From positions 310,001 to 374,000 of the forward strand of contig CAXBGS010000005.1 of assembly GCA_963975425.1 (NCBI GenBank): 64,000 nucleotides of DNA, in the 5' to 3' direction. The translations under genes were made by a program, and so were the position numbers. Origin of the DNA: CAXBGS01 sp963975425. Its GTDB lineage: Bacteria > Planctomycetota > Planctomycetia > Pirellulales > Pirellulaceae. The notes beneath the pieces were generated by a model. The model had not been told where the DNA came from. It did not search any database and saw only the letters and a program-made list of their open reading frames with translations. Below, piece by piece: positions 27,204 through 40,723 of the stretch. How positions within the stretch are numbered: the first letter of the stretch is position 1; every line of letters begins with the position of its first letter.

Positions 27204-29477
27204 TTAAATCGACATCGCAAAGTTAGGCAGGAATCCATTGGCGAAATCCGTAAAGTTCACAATGCCGTCGCCGTTGTCATCCATGAAGTGATCAAATGCA
27301 GGATCGCCCTCGACCGTTGCGAACGACGGCAGGAAAGACTGGGAAAAGTCAGTGAAATTCGTGCTGCCGCTTCCGTCTGCGTCACCGAACAAGCGGAAGA
27401 AATCATCGGCCGCATCCGCGATGATGCTGCCGTCCAAGGACAGTTCATATTTTCCGTCGATCAACGAGTTGCCAGCCGGGCGGTCGACCACGCTCGGTCC
27501 GCTGTCAAACGTGATCGTGGCGATCGTTTGCAAGCCTTCCACACGCCGGTCGACCAGCAATCCCGTGACTTCGGTGCTGGACGGATTCGCGGTTGTGCCC
27601 AGATTCATCAGCAGGAATGACGATTCGTCGACGTCAACCAGTCCGTCCAGGGTGACGGTGACGCTCGTGATCATCGATCGCTGCAATGTACCGTCGTCAA
27701 TCTGCACATCGACAACCGCAGGTGATCCGTCGTCATTGACGATGGTCCCGACCGCGGTTGCGTTGCCGATCGTTGCACCCGAGACCGAATTGATCGAAGC
27801 GAACACCGTCTCGTCCGCTTCCTGCAGAATGTCATAAACGATCGGCACGTCAAACGTTTTCGACTCTTCGCCGACATCAAAATTGATCGTCTGCGTCGTG
27901 GGAACATAATCGGCGCCGTTACGAATGGCAAACACCTCGCCGGCGTAGTCGACGATGTAGAGGTTACCCGCGGCATCCTCGCCAAAGGATGCAACATTGT
28001 TGATTGTGCCGACATCAGGACTTAGCAGATCGGTCCAGTCCGTAAATCCTTGGTAATTCGTATCGCCATGAATCGACGGGTCGTCGCCGTTGAAATGCAA
28101 ACCCCAAACCCGTTGGTTGACAAAGTCGCCAAAGAAGTAGTGTCCGTGCAAATCATCAATAGGGCCTCGATAAACATAGCCACCCGTGACACTGGTGCCT
28201 TGCAGTGCAGCGATGCCTCGGGTGTAGTCGTAAATCGGATCGATGGCTCCTGTGGGTTTCGGTCCGCCAACCGGGTTGGCCGTCGGCGTGGGTGTCGCGA
28301 TCATGCCTTCACGCAATCGCCAACCGTAGTTTTCGCCTCCGGCACTGTCGGCCGGTTGAACGTTCAATTCTTCGCGACGGTTCTGACCCACGTCACCGAT
28401 ATACAAGTCGCCGGTTTCGCGATCGAAACTGCTGCGGTATGGGTTCCGAAGACCGTAAGCCCAAATCTCATCGGCGCCGGCGACATTGACGAAAGGATTG
28501 GACGCAGGGATCGCATAATTCTTGTTTTCGTCGGCTGGGAAGTCATCCCCATCGATATCAATCCGCAGCATCTTACCCAGCAAATTCTCGATGTTCTGCG
28601 ATCGATTGCCGGGATCGTTGCCGCTGCCCCCATCGCCGAGCGCGATATACAAATAACCGTCTGGCCCAAAGTCCAGCCAACCGCCGTTGTGGTTTCCGAA
28701 CGGCTGGTCCAACGTCAGGATCGTCTTGACCGATGCCGCATCGGCAATGTCCGGATTCGTCGGCGAGACGGTGTACTCACGAATTTCGGTGTCCCCGGAC
28801 GTGTTCGTCATGTTGATAAAGAATCGTCCGTTTGTGGCGTAATCCGGATGGAACGCCAGCCCCAATAAACCGCCTTCGTTGTTCGTCGTGTTCAAACCGG
28901 CCGGCGACAAGAACGGCGTGGCATTGGTAATTCCTGTATCAAGGTTGACGATTCGAATTCCGCTGCGCTGTTCGATAACAAACAGTCGATCGAAGTCGGA
29001 CGCCGGTGCCGTTGCATAGATCGCGCGAGAGAATCCCGACGCGATCCGCTGGACGACCAAGCCATCCCCCGTTCCGTCACTGGTCTGCACCTCGACCGAA
29101 ACGGGCGAGTCGGCCGGTTGGCTGAGCGACACGGTGAAGGAAAGCATGTTCGGCGTGATCGAAGTCGCCGAAGCGATTTCTGTCGGAGTCAACGAATTAC
29201 CTTCGTCACTGGAGTCCGGAAAAATCGAAACGATCGGAACCGCAACGCCATCTTGAGGCGTGACCTGTGGCGAATCGACCGACGACAACCGAATCGGGCC
29301 GTACGTCGCCACAGGTTCAGCAGAGTCAGCGTGCGATTGAATCGGTTGGCTAAGGGCGAATGAAGGCGCAACGGGAAAGCACACATCGCCGGCGAGCAAC
29401 TGGCGTGCTTCCAGCTTTTCCAGCCGAGTGATAACACGGCGTGAATTCAACAGACGACGGTGGACGCGACGGAACAT
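27204..29477 (-). CDS. PQQ-type glucose/sorbosone dehydrogenase nested in a Calx-beta domain
   Basis: A 757-residue exported protein. Residues 19-30 (RLEKLEARQLLAG) form the LEPR-XLL-like planctomycete sorting motif. A beta-propeller of the soluble glucose/sorbosone dehydrogenase family spans about 140-518 (LLGLAFHPDY, GGWLDFGPDGYLYIALGDGG, NPYRSSFDRETGDLYIGDVG). It may oxidise a sugar using PQQ. The propeller seems to interrupt a Calx-beta domain: SFTVSLSQPADSPVSVEV and TSDGTGDG (113-139) form the first half, and NGADYVPTTQTINFDVGEE to GTIVNDDG (520-584) the second. The C-terminus carries two EF-hand-like dockerin repeats (GDADGSGSTNFTDF and DDNGDGIVNFTDF). It is a single gene with no partner in view. 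Confidence 0.88.
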   Translation of the reverse strand: MFRRVHRRLLNSRRVITRLEKLEARQLLAGDVCFPVAPSFALSQPIQSHADSAEPVATYGPIRLSSVDSPQVTPQDGVAVPIVSIFPDSSDEGNSLTPTEIASATSITPNMLSFTVSLSQPADSPVSVEVQTSDGTGDGLVVQRIASGFSRAIYATAPASDFDRLFVIEQRSGIRIVNLDTGITNATPFLSPAGLNTTNNEGGLLGLAFHPDYATNGRFFINMTNTSGDTEIREYTVSPTNPDIADAASVKTILTLDQPFGNHNGGWLDFGPDGYLYIALGDGGSGNDPGNRSQNIENLLGKMLRIDIDGDDFPADENKNYAIPASNPFVNVAGADEIWAYGLRNPYRSSFDRETGDLYIGDVGQNRREELNVQPADSAGGENYGWRLREGMIATPTPTANPVGGPKPTGAIDPIYDYTRGIAALQGTSVTGGYVYRGPIDDLHGHYFFGDFVNQRVWGLHFNGDDPSIHGDTNYQGFTDWTDLLSPDVGTINNVASFGEDAAGNLYIVDYAGEVFAIRNGADYVPTTQTINFDVGEESKTFDVPIVYDILQEADETVFASINSVSGATIGNATAVGTIVNDDGSPAVVDVQIDDGTLQRSMITSVTVTLDGLVDVDESSFLLMNLGTTANPSSTEVTGLLVDRRVEGLQTIATITFDSGPSVVDRPAGNSLIDGKYELSLDGSIIADAADDFFRLFGDADGSGSTNFTDFSQSFLPSFATVEGDPAFDHFMDDNGDGIVNFTDFANGFLPNFAMSI

Positions 29478-29820
29478 GGCTTCACCTTTGGAACACAGAT
29501 AAGAAACCGGACAAGGACAAGGACAAGTTAAACCCGGTGTGACGAATCATCAAAGCTCGTCAACATCCGCGAACGATGATGCGTAGGACGATGCTTATAT
29601 TGTGAGCGACGACGGTTAAGCGGTCTCGTATCCGGCACAGTGAGACGCCGCAGAAACCGCAGTTCACGCTTACGAATCAGGGCACGCGCATTCGAAGTTC
29701 AAGAACCAACCAAAGCATCCTTGCCTCGCCATCCTAACACGATGGCTGGGGCGACGGTGCGAAGAATTGGCGAAGAACCGACACGAATCGTTAGCGACCG
29801 AGTAAAGACGATCGGCGTGC
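29478..29820. other. 343-bp spacer upstream of the dehydrogenase, downstream of thiL
   Basis: It contains a GGACAA hexamer repeated three times (29509-29526) just upstream of the dehydrogenase start. I see no gene, RNA or clear terminator in the rest. Confidence 0.4.
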
Positions 29821-30750
29821 CTAATGCTGGTATCCTTGAGGTGAAAGTCGGTGAAATTTGCCGGTCGTCTTTTTCCACAAACCGGTGCGGCCAACGACTT
29901 GCCCGATTTGCGTCAACGCGACCGGATGCTCGCCGGCGTCACTCGCCGCGCATACACGATCGGCATCGGCTTGGCTCATCGTCAGGATCAATTCAAAGTC
30001 TTCACCATCGGACCAAGCGTGCTCCAGCGGTGTGCGATTGGTTTGCTGGGATAGCATGATCGCATCGTCATGAATCGGCATCGTCTCGATCAACAACTCT
30101 GCGCCAAAACCGCTGGCCGCGCAAAGTCGATCGAGATCCAGCGACAGGCCATCACTGATATCGATCGCCGCATGCACGTCAACTTGCTGTCGCAACCACT
30201 GCGATGTTTCGATGCGTGGCGATGGCCTAAGGTGACGTCCCAGAATGCTGCCACCGACATGTCCGGTCACGACAATCGCGTCACCTTCTTGCGCACCACT
30301 TCGCAGCCATGCCTGCCCGAGGGGGACATCGCCCAGTAGTGTCACGCTGATCGACAGTGGTCCGTCGTAAGTCGAAAGGTCACCGCCTGCGATGGCAATG
30401 CCAAACTCTGTTGCCGCCTGCAAGATACCTTCATAGACATCGCCAGCGATTCGCGTGGCGTTTTCGCGTGGTAGCGCAAGGGTGACCAATGCAGAGCATG
30501 GATTCGCGCCCATCGCTGCAATGTCGCTCAGGTTGATGGCGACGGACTTGTATCCGATATCCGCCAGCGAATGCTTTTCCGACTCAAAATCGACTCCATC
30601 GATAATCTGATCGGTACATGCCACCGTTTGCGTCACACTGCCGCCGGTCGTCGCGTTATCGATGATCGCCGCGTCGTCACCGATACCAACAGCGACTTGA
30701 GGCAGACTGCGGCAGCGCCCGCGAAGATAGGCAAGAAAAGATTGTTCCAT
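29821..30750 (-). CDS. thiL: Thiamine-monophosphate kinase
   Basis: A 309-residue protein of normal ThiL length. It phosphorylates thiamine monophosphate to the cofactor thiamine pyrophosphate with ATP. Motifs: VGIGDDAAII near the N-terminus, DQIIDGVDF, YKSVAINLSDIAAMGANP, and IAIAGGDLSTYDGPLSISVTLLG with the glycine-rich ATP site. AAIDISDGLSLDLDRLC is also typical. I use the ATG at 30750; a TTG one codon earlier is also possible. No other thiamine gene and no TPP-riboswitch-like element is near. It is divergent from the aldehyde dehydrogenase gene. Confidence 0.95.
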   Translation of the reverse strand: MEQSFLAYLRGRCRSLPQVAVGIGDDAAIIDNATTGGSVTQTVACTDQIIDGVDFESEKHSLADIGYKSVAINLSDIAAMGANPCSALVTLALPRENATRIAGDVYEGILQAATEFGIAIAGGDLSTYDGPLSISVTLLGDVPLGQAWLRSGAQEGDAIVVTGHVGGSILGRHLRPSPRIETSQWLRQQVDVHAAIDISDGLSLDLDRLCAASGFGAELLIETMPIHDDAIMLSQQTNRTPLEHAWSDGEDFELILTMSQADADRVCAASDAGEHPVALTQIGQVVGRTGLWKKTTGKFHRLSPQGYQH

Positions 30751-30864
30751 CAAAAAAGCTCTCGCAAGAGTTTGTCGTCGAAATGTTACTTGAATGAATC
30801 GTTACGGATGGCTGGTTGAGAAGCGTGATTTGATCTCAAACAAGCGATCAAATTGTGGCGGCGT

Positions 30865-30906
30865 CGCGAGCGACCTGGGTGAGGACGCGAGCGACCCTGG
30901 GTGAGA
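30865..30906. repeat. 21-bp tandem repeat in the thiL-aldehyde dehydrogenase spacer
   Basis: Two 21-bp units (30865-30885 and 30886-30906) begin CGCGAGCGACC and differ at only a few bases. They lie between the two divergent genes, about 85 bp before the aldehyde dehydrogenase start. Confidence 0.8.
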
Positions 30907-30990
30907 TGCTGTACAATTTATTTTCGTGATAAAAGTGTCCTTGCACACTGACCCAACGCCTTCCCTCTAATCATCCATAACGAGGTCGCC

Positions 30991-32463
30991 ATGTCTGCCA
31001 CCTTATCGACCGGCACGCCCGACGTGCAGATCACCGAAACCGATTGCTTCATCGACGGCAAGTGGGTTCCAGCATCAAGCGGAAAAACATTTGCAACCGT
31101 CAACCCGGCCACGGAAGAAGAAATCACACAAATCGCCGAAGGTGACGCCGACGATGTGGACGCCGCGGCCAAGGCCGCCAGACACGCGTTCGAAAACGGC
31201 GAGTGGCCGAAAATGGATGCCCGCGACCGTGGTCGCCTGATGTACAAGCTTGCCGATCGCATAGAATCGGAAATCGATGCACTCGCTCGGCTGGAAACGC
31301 TCGACAACGGCAAACCGATCGGTGACAGCCGCAACGTTGACCTGCCGTTGGCGATTGACTGCATTCGCTATTACGCCGGATACGCGGACAAAATTCATGG
31401 CAGCACGATTCCGATCCGCGGAAACCACTTGTGCTACACCCGTCGAGAACCGATCGGCGTGGCGGGTCAGATCATTCCCTGGAATTTCCCGCTGCTGATG
31501 ACGGCTTGGAAATGGGGCCCTGCGTTGGCCGCGGGATGCACGATCGTGATGAAACCGGCCGAACAAACGCCACTGACATGCTTGCGACTGGCACAACTCG
31601 CCAAAGAAGTCGGATTCCCCGATGGCGTGATCAACGTCATCCCAGGGTTTGGCCCCACCGCCGGCGCCGCCTGTGTCAAACACCCGCTGATCGACAAGAT
31701 CGCATTCACGGGCGAACATCGCACGGCTCAAATCATCACACGCGACTCGGCCGACACGCTGAAACGTTTGACGTTCGAACTGGGCGGTAAGAGCCCAAAT
31801 GTGATCTTTGCCGACGCCGACATGGACGCGGCCGCTCAAGGCGCCTACGTCGGCCTGTTCTTGAACCAAGGCCAATGCTGCTGTGCGGGCAGCCGCGTGT
31901 TTGTCGAAAGCAGCAAGCACGACGAGTTCCTTGACAAGCTGCAAAAACTCGCGTCCAAACGGAAAGTCGGCGATCCATTCGCAGCCGACACCGAACAAGG
32001 GCCACAGGTCGACAAGGATCAGTTCGACAAGATCATGTCGTACATCGACAAGGGCAAAAGCGAAGGTGCGAATTGCGTCACCGGTGGCAACCGTGTTGGC
32101 GACAAGGGCTATTTCATCGAGCCGACCGTGTTCACCGATGTCAACGATGAAATGTCGATCGCAACCGATGAAATCTTCGGCCCCGTGCTCAGCGTGCTGA
32201 CGTTCGACGACAAAGAAGATATGATTCGTCGCGCAAACAACACGTTCTACGGTTTGGCCGCGGCGGTTTGGACACGTGACATCTCGATCGCGCACGACTT
32301 TGCCGCTCGCGTTCGTGCGGGAACCGTCTGGGTCAACTGTTACGACGTCTTTGATGCGGCGGCACCGTTCGGCGGATTCAAGATGAGCGGGTACGGCCGC
32401 GAACTGGGCGAAGAAGGCTTGAAAGCGTACACCGAAAGCAAGACGGTCACGGTCGCCCTTTAA
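30991..32463 (+). CDS. Aldehyde dehydrogenase family protein
   Basis: A 490-residue NAD(P)-dependent aldehyde dehydrogenase. Seen: PWNFPLLMTAWKWGPALAAG (cofactor region), the Glu-bearing FELGGKSPNVIF (about 263-274), and the nucleophile Cys within NQGQCCCAGSRVFVE (about 292-300). The C-terminus has the usual PFGGFKMSGYGRELGEEGL. The turn normally reading FTGS reads FTGEHRTAQ here, a small departure from common members. The ATG at 30991 has a good GAGGT Shine-Dalgarno within AACGAGGTCGCCATG. Closest in style to betaine/general aldehyde dehydrogenases; the substrate cannot be told from sequence or neighbours. Confidence 0.94.
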   Translation: MSATLSTGTPDVQITETDCFIDGKWVPASSGKTFATVNPATEEEITQIAEGDADDVDAAAKAARHAFENGEWPKMDARDRGRLMYKLADRIESEIDALARLETLDNGKPIGDSRNVDLPLAIDCIRYYAGYADKIHGSTIPIRGNHLCYTRREPIGVAGQIIPWNFPLLMTAWKWGPALAAGCTIVMKPAEQTPLTCLRLAQLAKEVGFPDGVINVIPGFGPTAGAACVKHPLIDKIAFTGEHRTAQIITRDSADTLKRLTFELGGKSPNVIFADADMDAAAQGAYVGLFLNQGQCCCAGSRVFVESSKHDEFLDKLQKLASKRKVGDPFAADTEQGPQVDKDQFDKIMSYIDKGKSEGANCVTGGNRVGDKGYFIEPTVFTDVNDEMSIATDEIFGPVLSVLTFDDKEDMIRRANNTFYGLAAAVWTRDISIAHDFAARVRAGTVWVNCYDVFDAAAPFGGFKMSGYGRELGEEGLKAYTESKTVTVAL

Positions 32464-32570
32464 ATCGGGCGCGATGTAAGCTTGGCTTAGCTAGAAGCTT
32501 GGCCGGCTAGGAGCCTAGCCCAGCTAGGCACCGTCGATCCCTCGGCTCCGCAGCGACTGCTCACCAACCT

Positions 32571-34004
32571 ATGAACGACACCTTTTCGCAAGTCGCTCGC
32601 GATACCGTGCAGTGGCACACTCAGCTGCCCTGGTTGATGCTTTCGATCGTGGCGCTGCCGATGCTGTTGGCGGCGTGGCGATTGAAGATCTATCCGACGG
32701 TGGCGTGGGCAGTCGTGCTGGCCATCTCGGTGTGCTTTAGCGTTTTGACGGTGTTCGCGCCATCAATGCTGATCGTCGCGCTATTGATCGACTTTGCTTT
32801 AGCGTTGGTCGCCGCGTTCGATTTCCTGCGGCTGTACCTTGCGACCAGTCGCGGGATCACGGTGTCGCGACGCATCGCCAAAACGTGTTCACTCGGGGTT
32901 CCCGTTGTCAGCGAGCTGACGATTGAAAACCGAACGGGCCGATCACTCTCGGGCGCGATGCGAGACGATTTGCCCGAACACTTTACGGCCTCGCCGACGC
33001 AGCACGCGATCCGACTGCCGCCGGGCAGCCGCATCACGGCGACTCGCAAACTGACGCCGCGGCGACGCGGCGCATTCCAATTGGAACACGTCTATCTCCG
33101 CTTCCAAAGCTTGTTGGGGCTTTGGCAGCGCCACGTTTGCCTGGACGTGGAAAGCCAATTGAATGTGTACCCGGACATGAAACAGCTGTCCGATTACGCG
33201 CTATTGGCCCGCACCAATCGGCTTAGCTTGATGGGCGTTCGGCGTACGCGTCGGGTGGGGCAAGACAACGAATTTGAACGCCTGCGCGACTACAGCCGCG
33301 ATGATAATTACCGTCACATCGACTGGCGCAGCACGGCACGGCGGCGCAAACTGACGGTTCGGCAGTTTCAAAGCGATCAGTCGCAACGAGTCATCTTCAT
33401 GCTCGACTGCGGCCGAATGATGACCAACGAACGCGACGGATATTCGCTGCTGGACCATGCACTCAATTCCACCCTGATGATGGCCTATGTCGCACTGACC
33501 CAAGGCGATTCGGTGGGCATGCTGTGCTTTTCGGATTCGGTGCACTCGTATATTCCACCGCGGGGCGGCCAAAGCCAGATGAACCGGTTGATCCAGGCCG
33601 GCTTTGACCAGTTCCCTCGCTTTGTCGAATCACGATACGACCAAGCGTTCCTGCATTTGACCGGACGATGCAAACGCAGATCGCTGGTTGTGCTGGCGAC
33701 CAATGTGATCGACGAAGTCAATGCGGCCGCAGTGGTCGACTATCTTGGAAACATCAACGGACACCATCTGCCGCTGGGCATCATGTTGCGCGATCGCGAA
33801 ATGTTCGACGCAGCCGATTCGCCCGACGCAGAACCATTCCAGATGTATCGCGCCGCGGCGGCCGCCGACATCTTGCTGTGGCGAAACCAAGTCATCAGCG
33901 ATTTGAGACACCGAGGTGTTCTGGTGGTGGACGAATTTCCAGATCAGCTGACCGCTCCGCTGGTCAATCAATATTTGGAAGTCAAAGCAAAGCACTTGCT
34001 GTAG
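32571..34004 (+). CDS. DUF58 (von Willebrand A-like) protein
   Basis: A 477-residue protein with two membrane helices at about 18-35 and 42-75, then a cytoplasmic domain. The DUF58 signature is clear: EFERLRDYSRDDNYRHIDW, STARRRKLTVRQF and a VWA-like IFMLDCGRMM. In many bacteria such proteins work with a MoxR AAA ATPase and transglutaminase-like partners in envelope maintenance. No moxR gene is beside it here. A small two-helix membrane protein follows on the same strand 184 bp later and may be a partner. A CTAG-rich spacer separates it from the aldehyde dehydrogenase gene. Confidence 0.9.
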   Translation: MNDTFSQVARDTVQWHTQLPWLMLSIVALPMLLAAWRLKIYPTVAWAVVLAISVCFSVLTVFAPSMLIVALLIDFALALVAAFDFLRLYLATSRGITVSRRIAKTCSLGVPVVSELTIENRTGRSLSGAMRDDLPEHFTASPTQHAIRLPPGSRITATRKLTPRRRGAFQLEHVYLRFQSLLGLWQRHVCLDVESQLNVYPDMKQLSDYALLARTNRLSLMGVRRTRRVGQDNEFERLRDYSRDDNYRHIDWRSTARRRKLTVRQFQSDQSQRVIFMLDCGRMMTNERDGYSLLDHALNSTLMMAYVALTQGDSVGMLCFSDSVHSYIPPRGGQSQMNRLIQAGFDQFPRFVESRYDQAFLHLTGRCKRRSLVVLATNVIDEVNAAAVVDYLGNINGHHLPLGIMLRDREMFDAADSPDAEPFQMYRAAAAADILLWRNQVISDLRHRGVLVVDEFPDQLTAPLVNQYLEVKAKHLL

Positions 34005-34188
34005 CCGAGCGATCCACTGGCCCAAATGGCGCACACTTGTGCCGGGAATGCCTAAGCCCCGCAACGAAAGTCGACGCGCCCGGCCCGCCTGCTCGAGACG
34101 ATCGACGCCGCTTGATGACAATCGTTTGGCCCAACTTTGCCGCTCGATCGGGTTGTTCCGCCAGCGACGGCCTGGCCGGGGAAAACCG

Positions 34189-34539
34189 ATGGAAGTCAAA
34201 AGGTTTGCCGAAGAAACAAGTATCAGTTTGTTTCTCCCCCTCTCAAACCTCCCCCAACGACGGAGACCGGGTCTCATGTGGCGTTCCCTCTTTATCGGCA
34301 TCGGCATTATGGCCCTGATTTTCGGCTTCGAGTGCCTGCTCATCGACAGCGCGACACTGTACGGGGCGGGCGACACGACGGCGGCAAATTTCATCGATCC
34401 ATCCGGGGCACCCTCGGCATCGGTGCGCGTCTGGCGTCCCAAAGAATGGTTCCCTTGGGCGCTGCTGAGCGCCGGGGCAGTCATCGTGATCTATTCCTTC
34501 ACGCTGCCGCGACGGTTCCACCGAACGATCGCCGACTGA
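34189..34539 (+). CDS. Small two-helix membrane protein
   Basis: I start at the ATG at 34189 (MEVKRFAEE, 116 residues). An in-frame ATG at 34276 (MWRSLFIGIG, 87 residues) is an equally good choice. Two membrane helices are visible, LFIGIGIMALIFGFECLLI and FPWALLSAGAVIVIYSFTL, joined by an outer loop with SATLYGAGDTTAANF and a basic end (PRRFHRTIAD). Length, topology and composition support a real gene. Its family and function are unknown to me; position after the DUF58 gene suggests a shared role. Confidence 0.72.
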   Translation: MEVKRFAEETSISLFLPLSNLPQRRRPGLMWRSLFIGIGIMALIFGFECLLIDSATLYGAGDTTAANFIDPSGAPSASVRVWRPKEWFPWALLSAGAVIVIYSFTLPRRFHRTIAD

Positions 34540-34918
34540 TCAACGGTCGAAATCCCGGCGCGCCGCATAACGCCTGAGCACCACACAATGCAGCGCGACC
34601 AGAGCGCAAGGCCTAGAGCCTAGGACCTAGGACCTAGGGGCCCAGAGCCAGAGCCCAGGGCCGAGCGGAACCTAAGCCCAACGGGCTCTCGATGCTCGCT
34701 GGTTTGCTTGCAAGAAAGCGACTAACACGATATGCACGTTTGTGCACATTCGATTCTTGTCCGTCCGGTGTGTGGGCCGCAGGCCCAGCGAATCGGCCAC
34801 CAGCGCCGACCGGCGGTCCAGACGCTTGACGATTTCGGGCCAGCGGTTTACCTTGCATTAACACTTCTGTGGAAAGACTCCACAATATTAAACGTGTTAA
34901 TAGTAGGCGGATACCGAT
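34540..34918. other. 379-bp spacer upstream of the LysR regulator
   Basis: The left part has four CTAG-containing heptamers (CCTAGGA type, 34611-34640) and no gene. The right part has the promoter and dyad listed separately. A GCAC-GTTT-GTGC mini-hairpin lies near 34734-34745. Confidence 0.5.
34826..34901 (+). promoter_or_regulatory. Promoter and nested dyads upstream of the LysR gene
   Basis: A sigma70-like promoter TTGACG (34826-34831), 17-bp spacer, TACCTT (34849-34854) points to the LysR gene. Just after it lies a perfect 8-bp inverted repeat, ATTAACAC (34857-34864) and GTGTTAAT (34894-34901). A second inverted repeat, TGTGG (34868-34872) and CCACA (34880-34884), lies within it. The dyads overlap the expected transcript start, so they could be an operator for the regulator itself or a leader hairpin. 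Confidence 0.65.
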
Positions 34919-35893
34919 TTGCAGCTCCGAACGCTTGAACTCTTTTGTGCGCTTGCCGAGCACCGCAGCTTTTCAAAGGCTGCGGCGGCTCATCATTTGA
35001 CCCAGAGCGCGGTCAGCCAGGCGATGCAGCAGCTCGAAGAGTCTTTAGGTGTTCAGCTGATCGATCGATCCAAGCGACCGCTCGTATTGACCGACGCGGG
35101 TAAGACATATCTGCAAGGCGCGCGTGGTATCCTGGGCAGCTACCAACGCTTGCAACAAGAAGTCGCCAGCATCAGCAAGCGACTCAGCGGACAAGTGACG
35201 ATCGGCACCATTTATTCGGTCGGTAACAGTTACATGCCCGAGGCGACCGAGGAGTTCGCTCGTTTGCACCCAGGCGTGGAAGTCAGAACCGAGTTCGGTT
35301 CGAGCTCTCGCGTCTTTGACATGACAGCGGGCGGAGAAGTCGACTTCGGATTGGTCAGCTTTCCGCGCCGCACATCCCAACTGCAATACATTCCATGGCA
35401 ACAGGAACCGATGCGATTGGTTTGCGCATCGGACCACTCGTTAGCCGACCGAACCGAAATATCGATCAGCGAACTTTCCGGCATGGCGATGGTCGGATTC
35501 GATCGCGACCTGGAACTACGGCAAGCGATCGACGACGCATTGGCTCGCGCCGGTGTCAAAGTCAACGTTCGCATGGAGTTTGACAACTGCGATTCAATGA
35601 TTCGTGCAATCCAGGCGAATCACGGAGTGGGATTTGTTCCCGAAGCGGCCGCGCGCCGCGAAACCGCCAACGGCTCATTGAGAGTTGTGGCTTGCCGAGA
35701 GTTTCGGATGACGAGACCGCTGGGCATTATTTTTCGACGTTCCGGGCGACTCAGCACCGCGGCCAACGAGTTTGGATCACTGCTGCTGGGACGACGAATT
35801 GAACCGGAACGGCGAAGCAAATCGGGCGGGGCTAAGGTTTCCGTCGATCCGACCGCGATTGATGCGGGCGGCGGCACGTCGGTGGTCGCCTGA
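34919..35893 (+). CDS. LysR-family transcriptional regulator, next to gltBD
   Basis: A 324-residue LysR regulator. The winged helix-turn-helix is in residues 1-60 (TLELFCALAEHRSFSKAAAA, LTQSAVSQAMQQLEESLGV), followed by a linker helix and a periplasmic-binding-like effector domain of about 90-300. The start is a TTG at 34919 that reads MQLRTLELF. Only 90 bp separate it from gltB on the same strand, so control of glutamate synthase, as GltC does in Bacillus, is plausible. It may equally be a CysB-like or other regulator. The C-terminal 30 residues are polar and Gly/Ser-rich. Upstream dyads suggest autoregulation. Confidence 0.9.
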   Translation: MQLRTLELFCALAEHRSFSKAAAAHHLTQSAVSQAMQQLEESLGVQLIDRSKRPLVLTDAGKTYLQGARGILGSYQRLQQEVASISKRLSGQVTIGTIYSVGNSYMPEATEEFARLHPGVEVRTEFGSSSRVFDMTAGGEVDFGLVSFPRRTSQLQYIPWQQEPMRLVCASDHSLADRTEISISELSGMAMVGFDRDLELRQAIDDALARAGVKVNVRMEFDNCDSMIRAIQANHGVGFVPEAAARRETANGSLRVVACREFRMTRPLGIIFRRSGRLSTAANEFGSLLLGRRIEPERRSKSGGAKVSVDPTAIDAGGGTSVVA

Positions 35894-35983
35894 ATTCGGA
35901 CGACAAGCTGACAAAGTTCACACAGAGAAAAGACGCCGGTGTTGCATCAGGCCGCCGGCGAAGTAGCGAAGAAGAACACGTAA

Positions 35984-40597
<4,614 letters not shown>

Positions 40598-40723
40598 GCA
40601 GGACAGCGAATCAATAGGCCAAGCGTTATTCGATATAGCGCCGAACCGTTTTCAGCACCAACAAGAACAATTCACCCTTTTTCCGCACGATGGCGGAAAG
40701 ACATTCAAAGCAGAGACAGAAAT

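Noticed and set aside
30571..30819. TPP riboswitch or leader RNA near thiL
   Set aside because: Only about 240 bp separates thiL from the divergent gene, and no conserved thi-box-like CUGAGA segment was found upstream of thiL.
31075..32295. 406-residue minus-strand frame opposite the aldehyde dehydrogenase
   Set aside because: The plus strand has all catalytic motifs. The minus frame has no family features and is typical antisense openness in GC-rich DNA.
33630..34484. 284-residue minus-strand frame across the DUF58 3' end and the small membrane protein
   Set aside because: The plus strand carries DUF58 motifs and a two-helix membrane protein. The minus frame is low-complexity Arg/Gln-rich.
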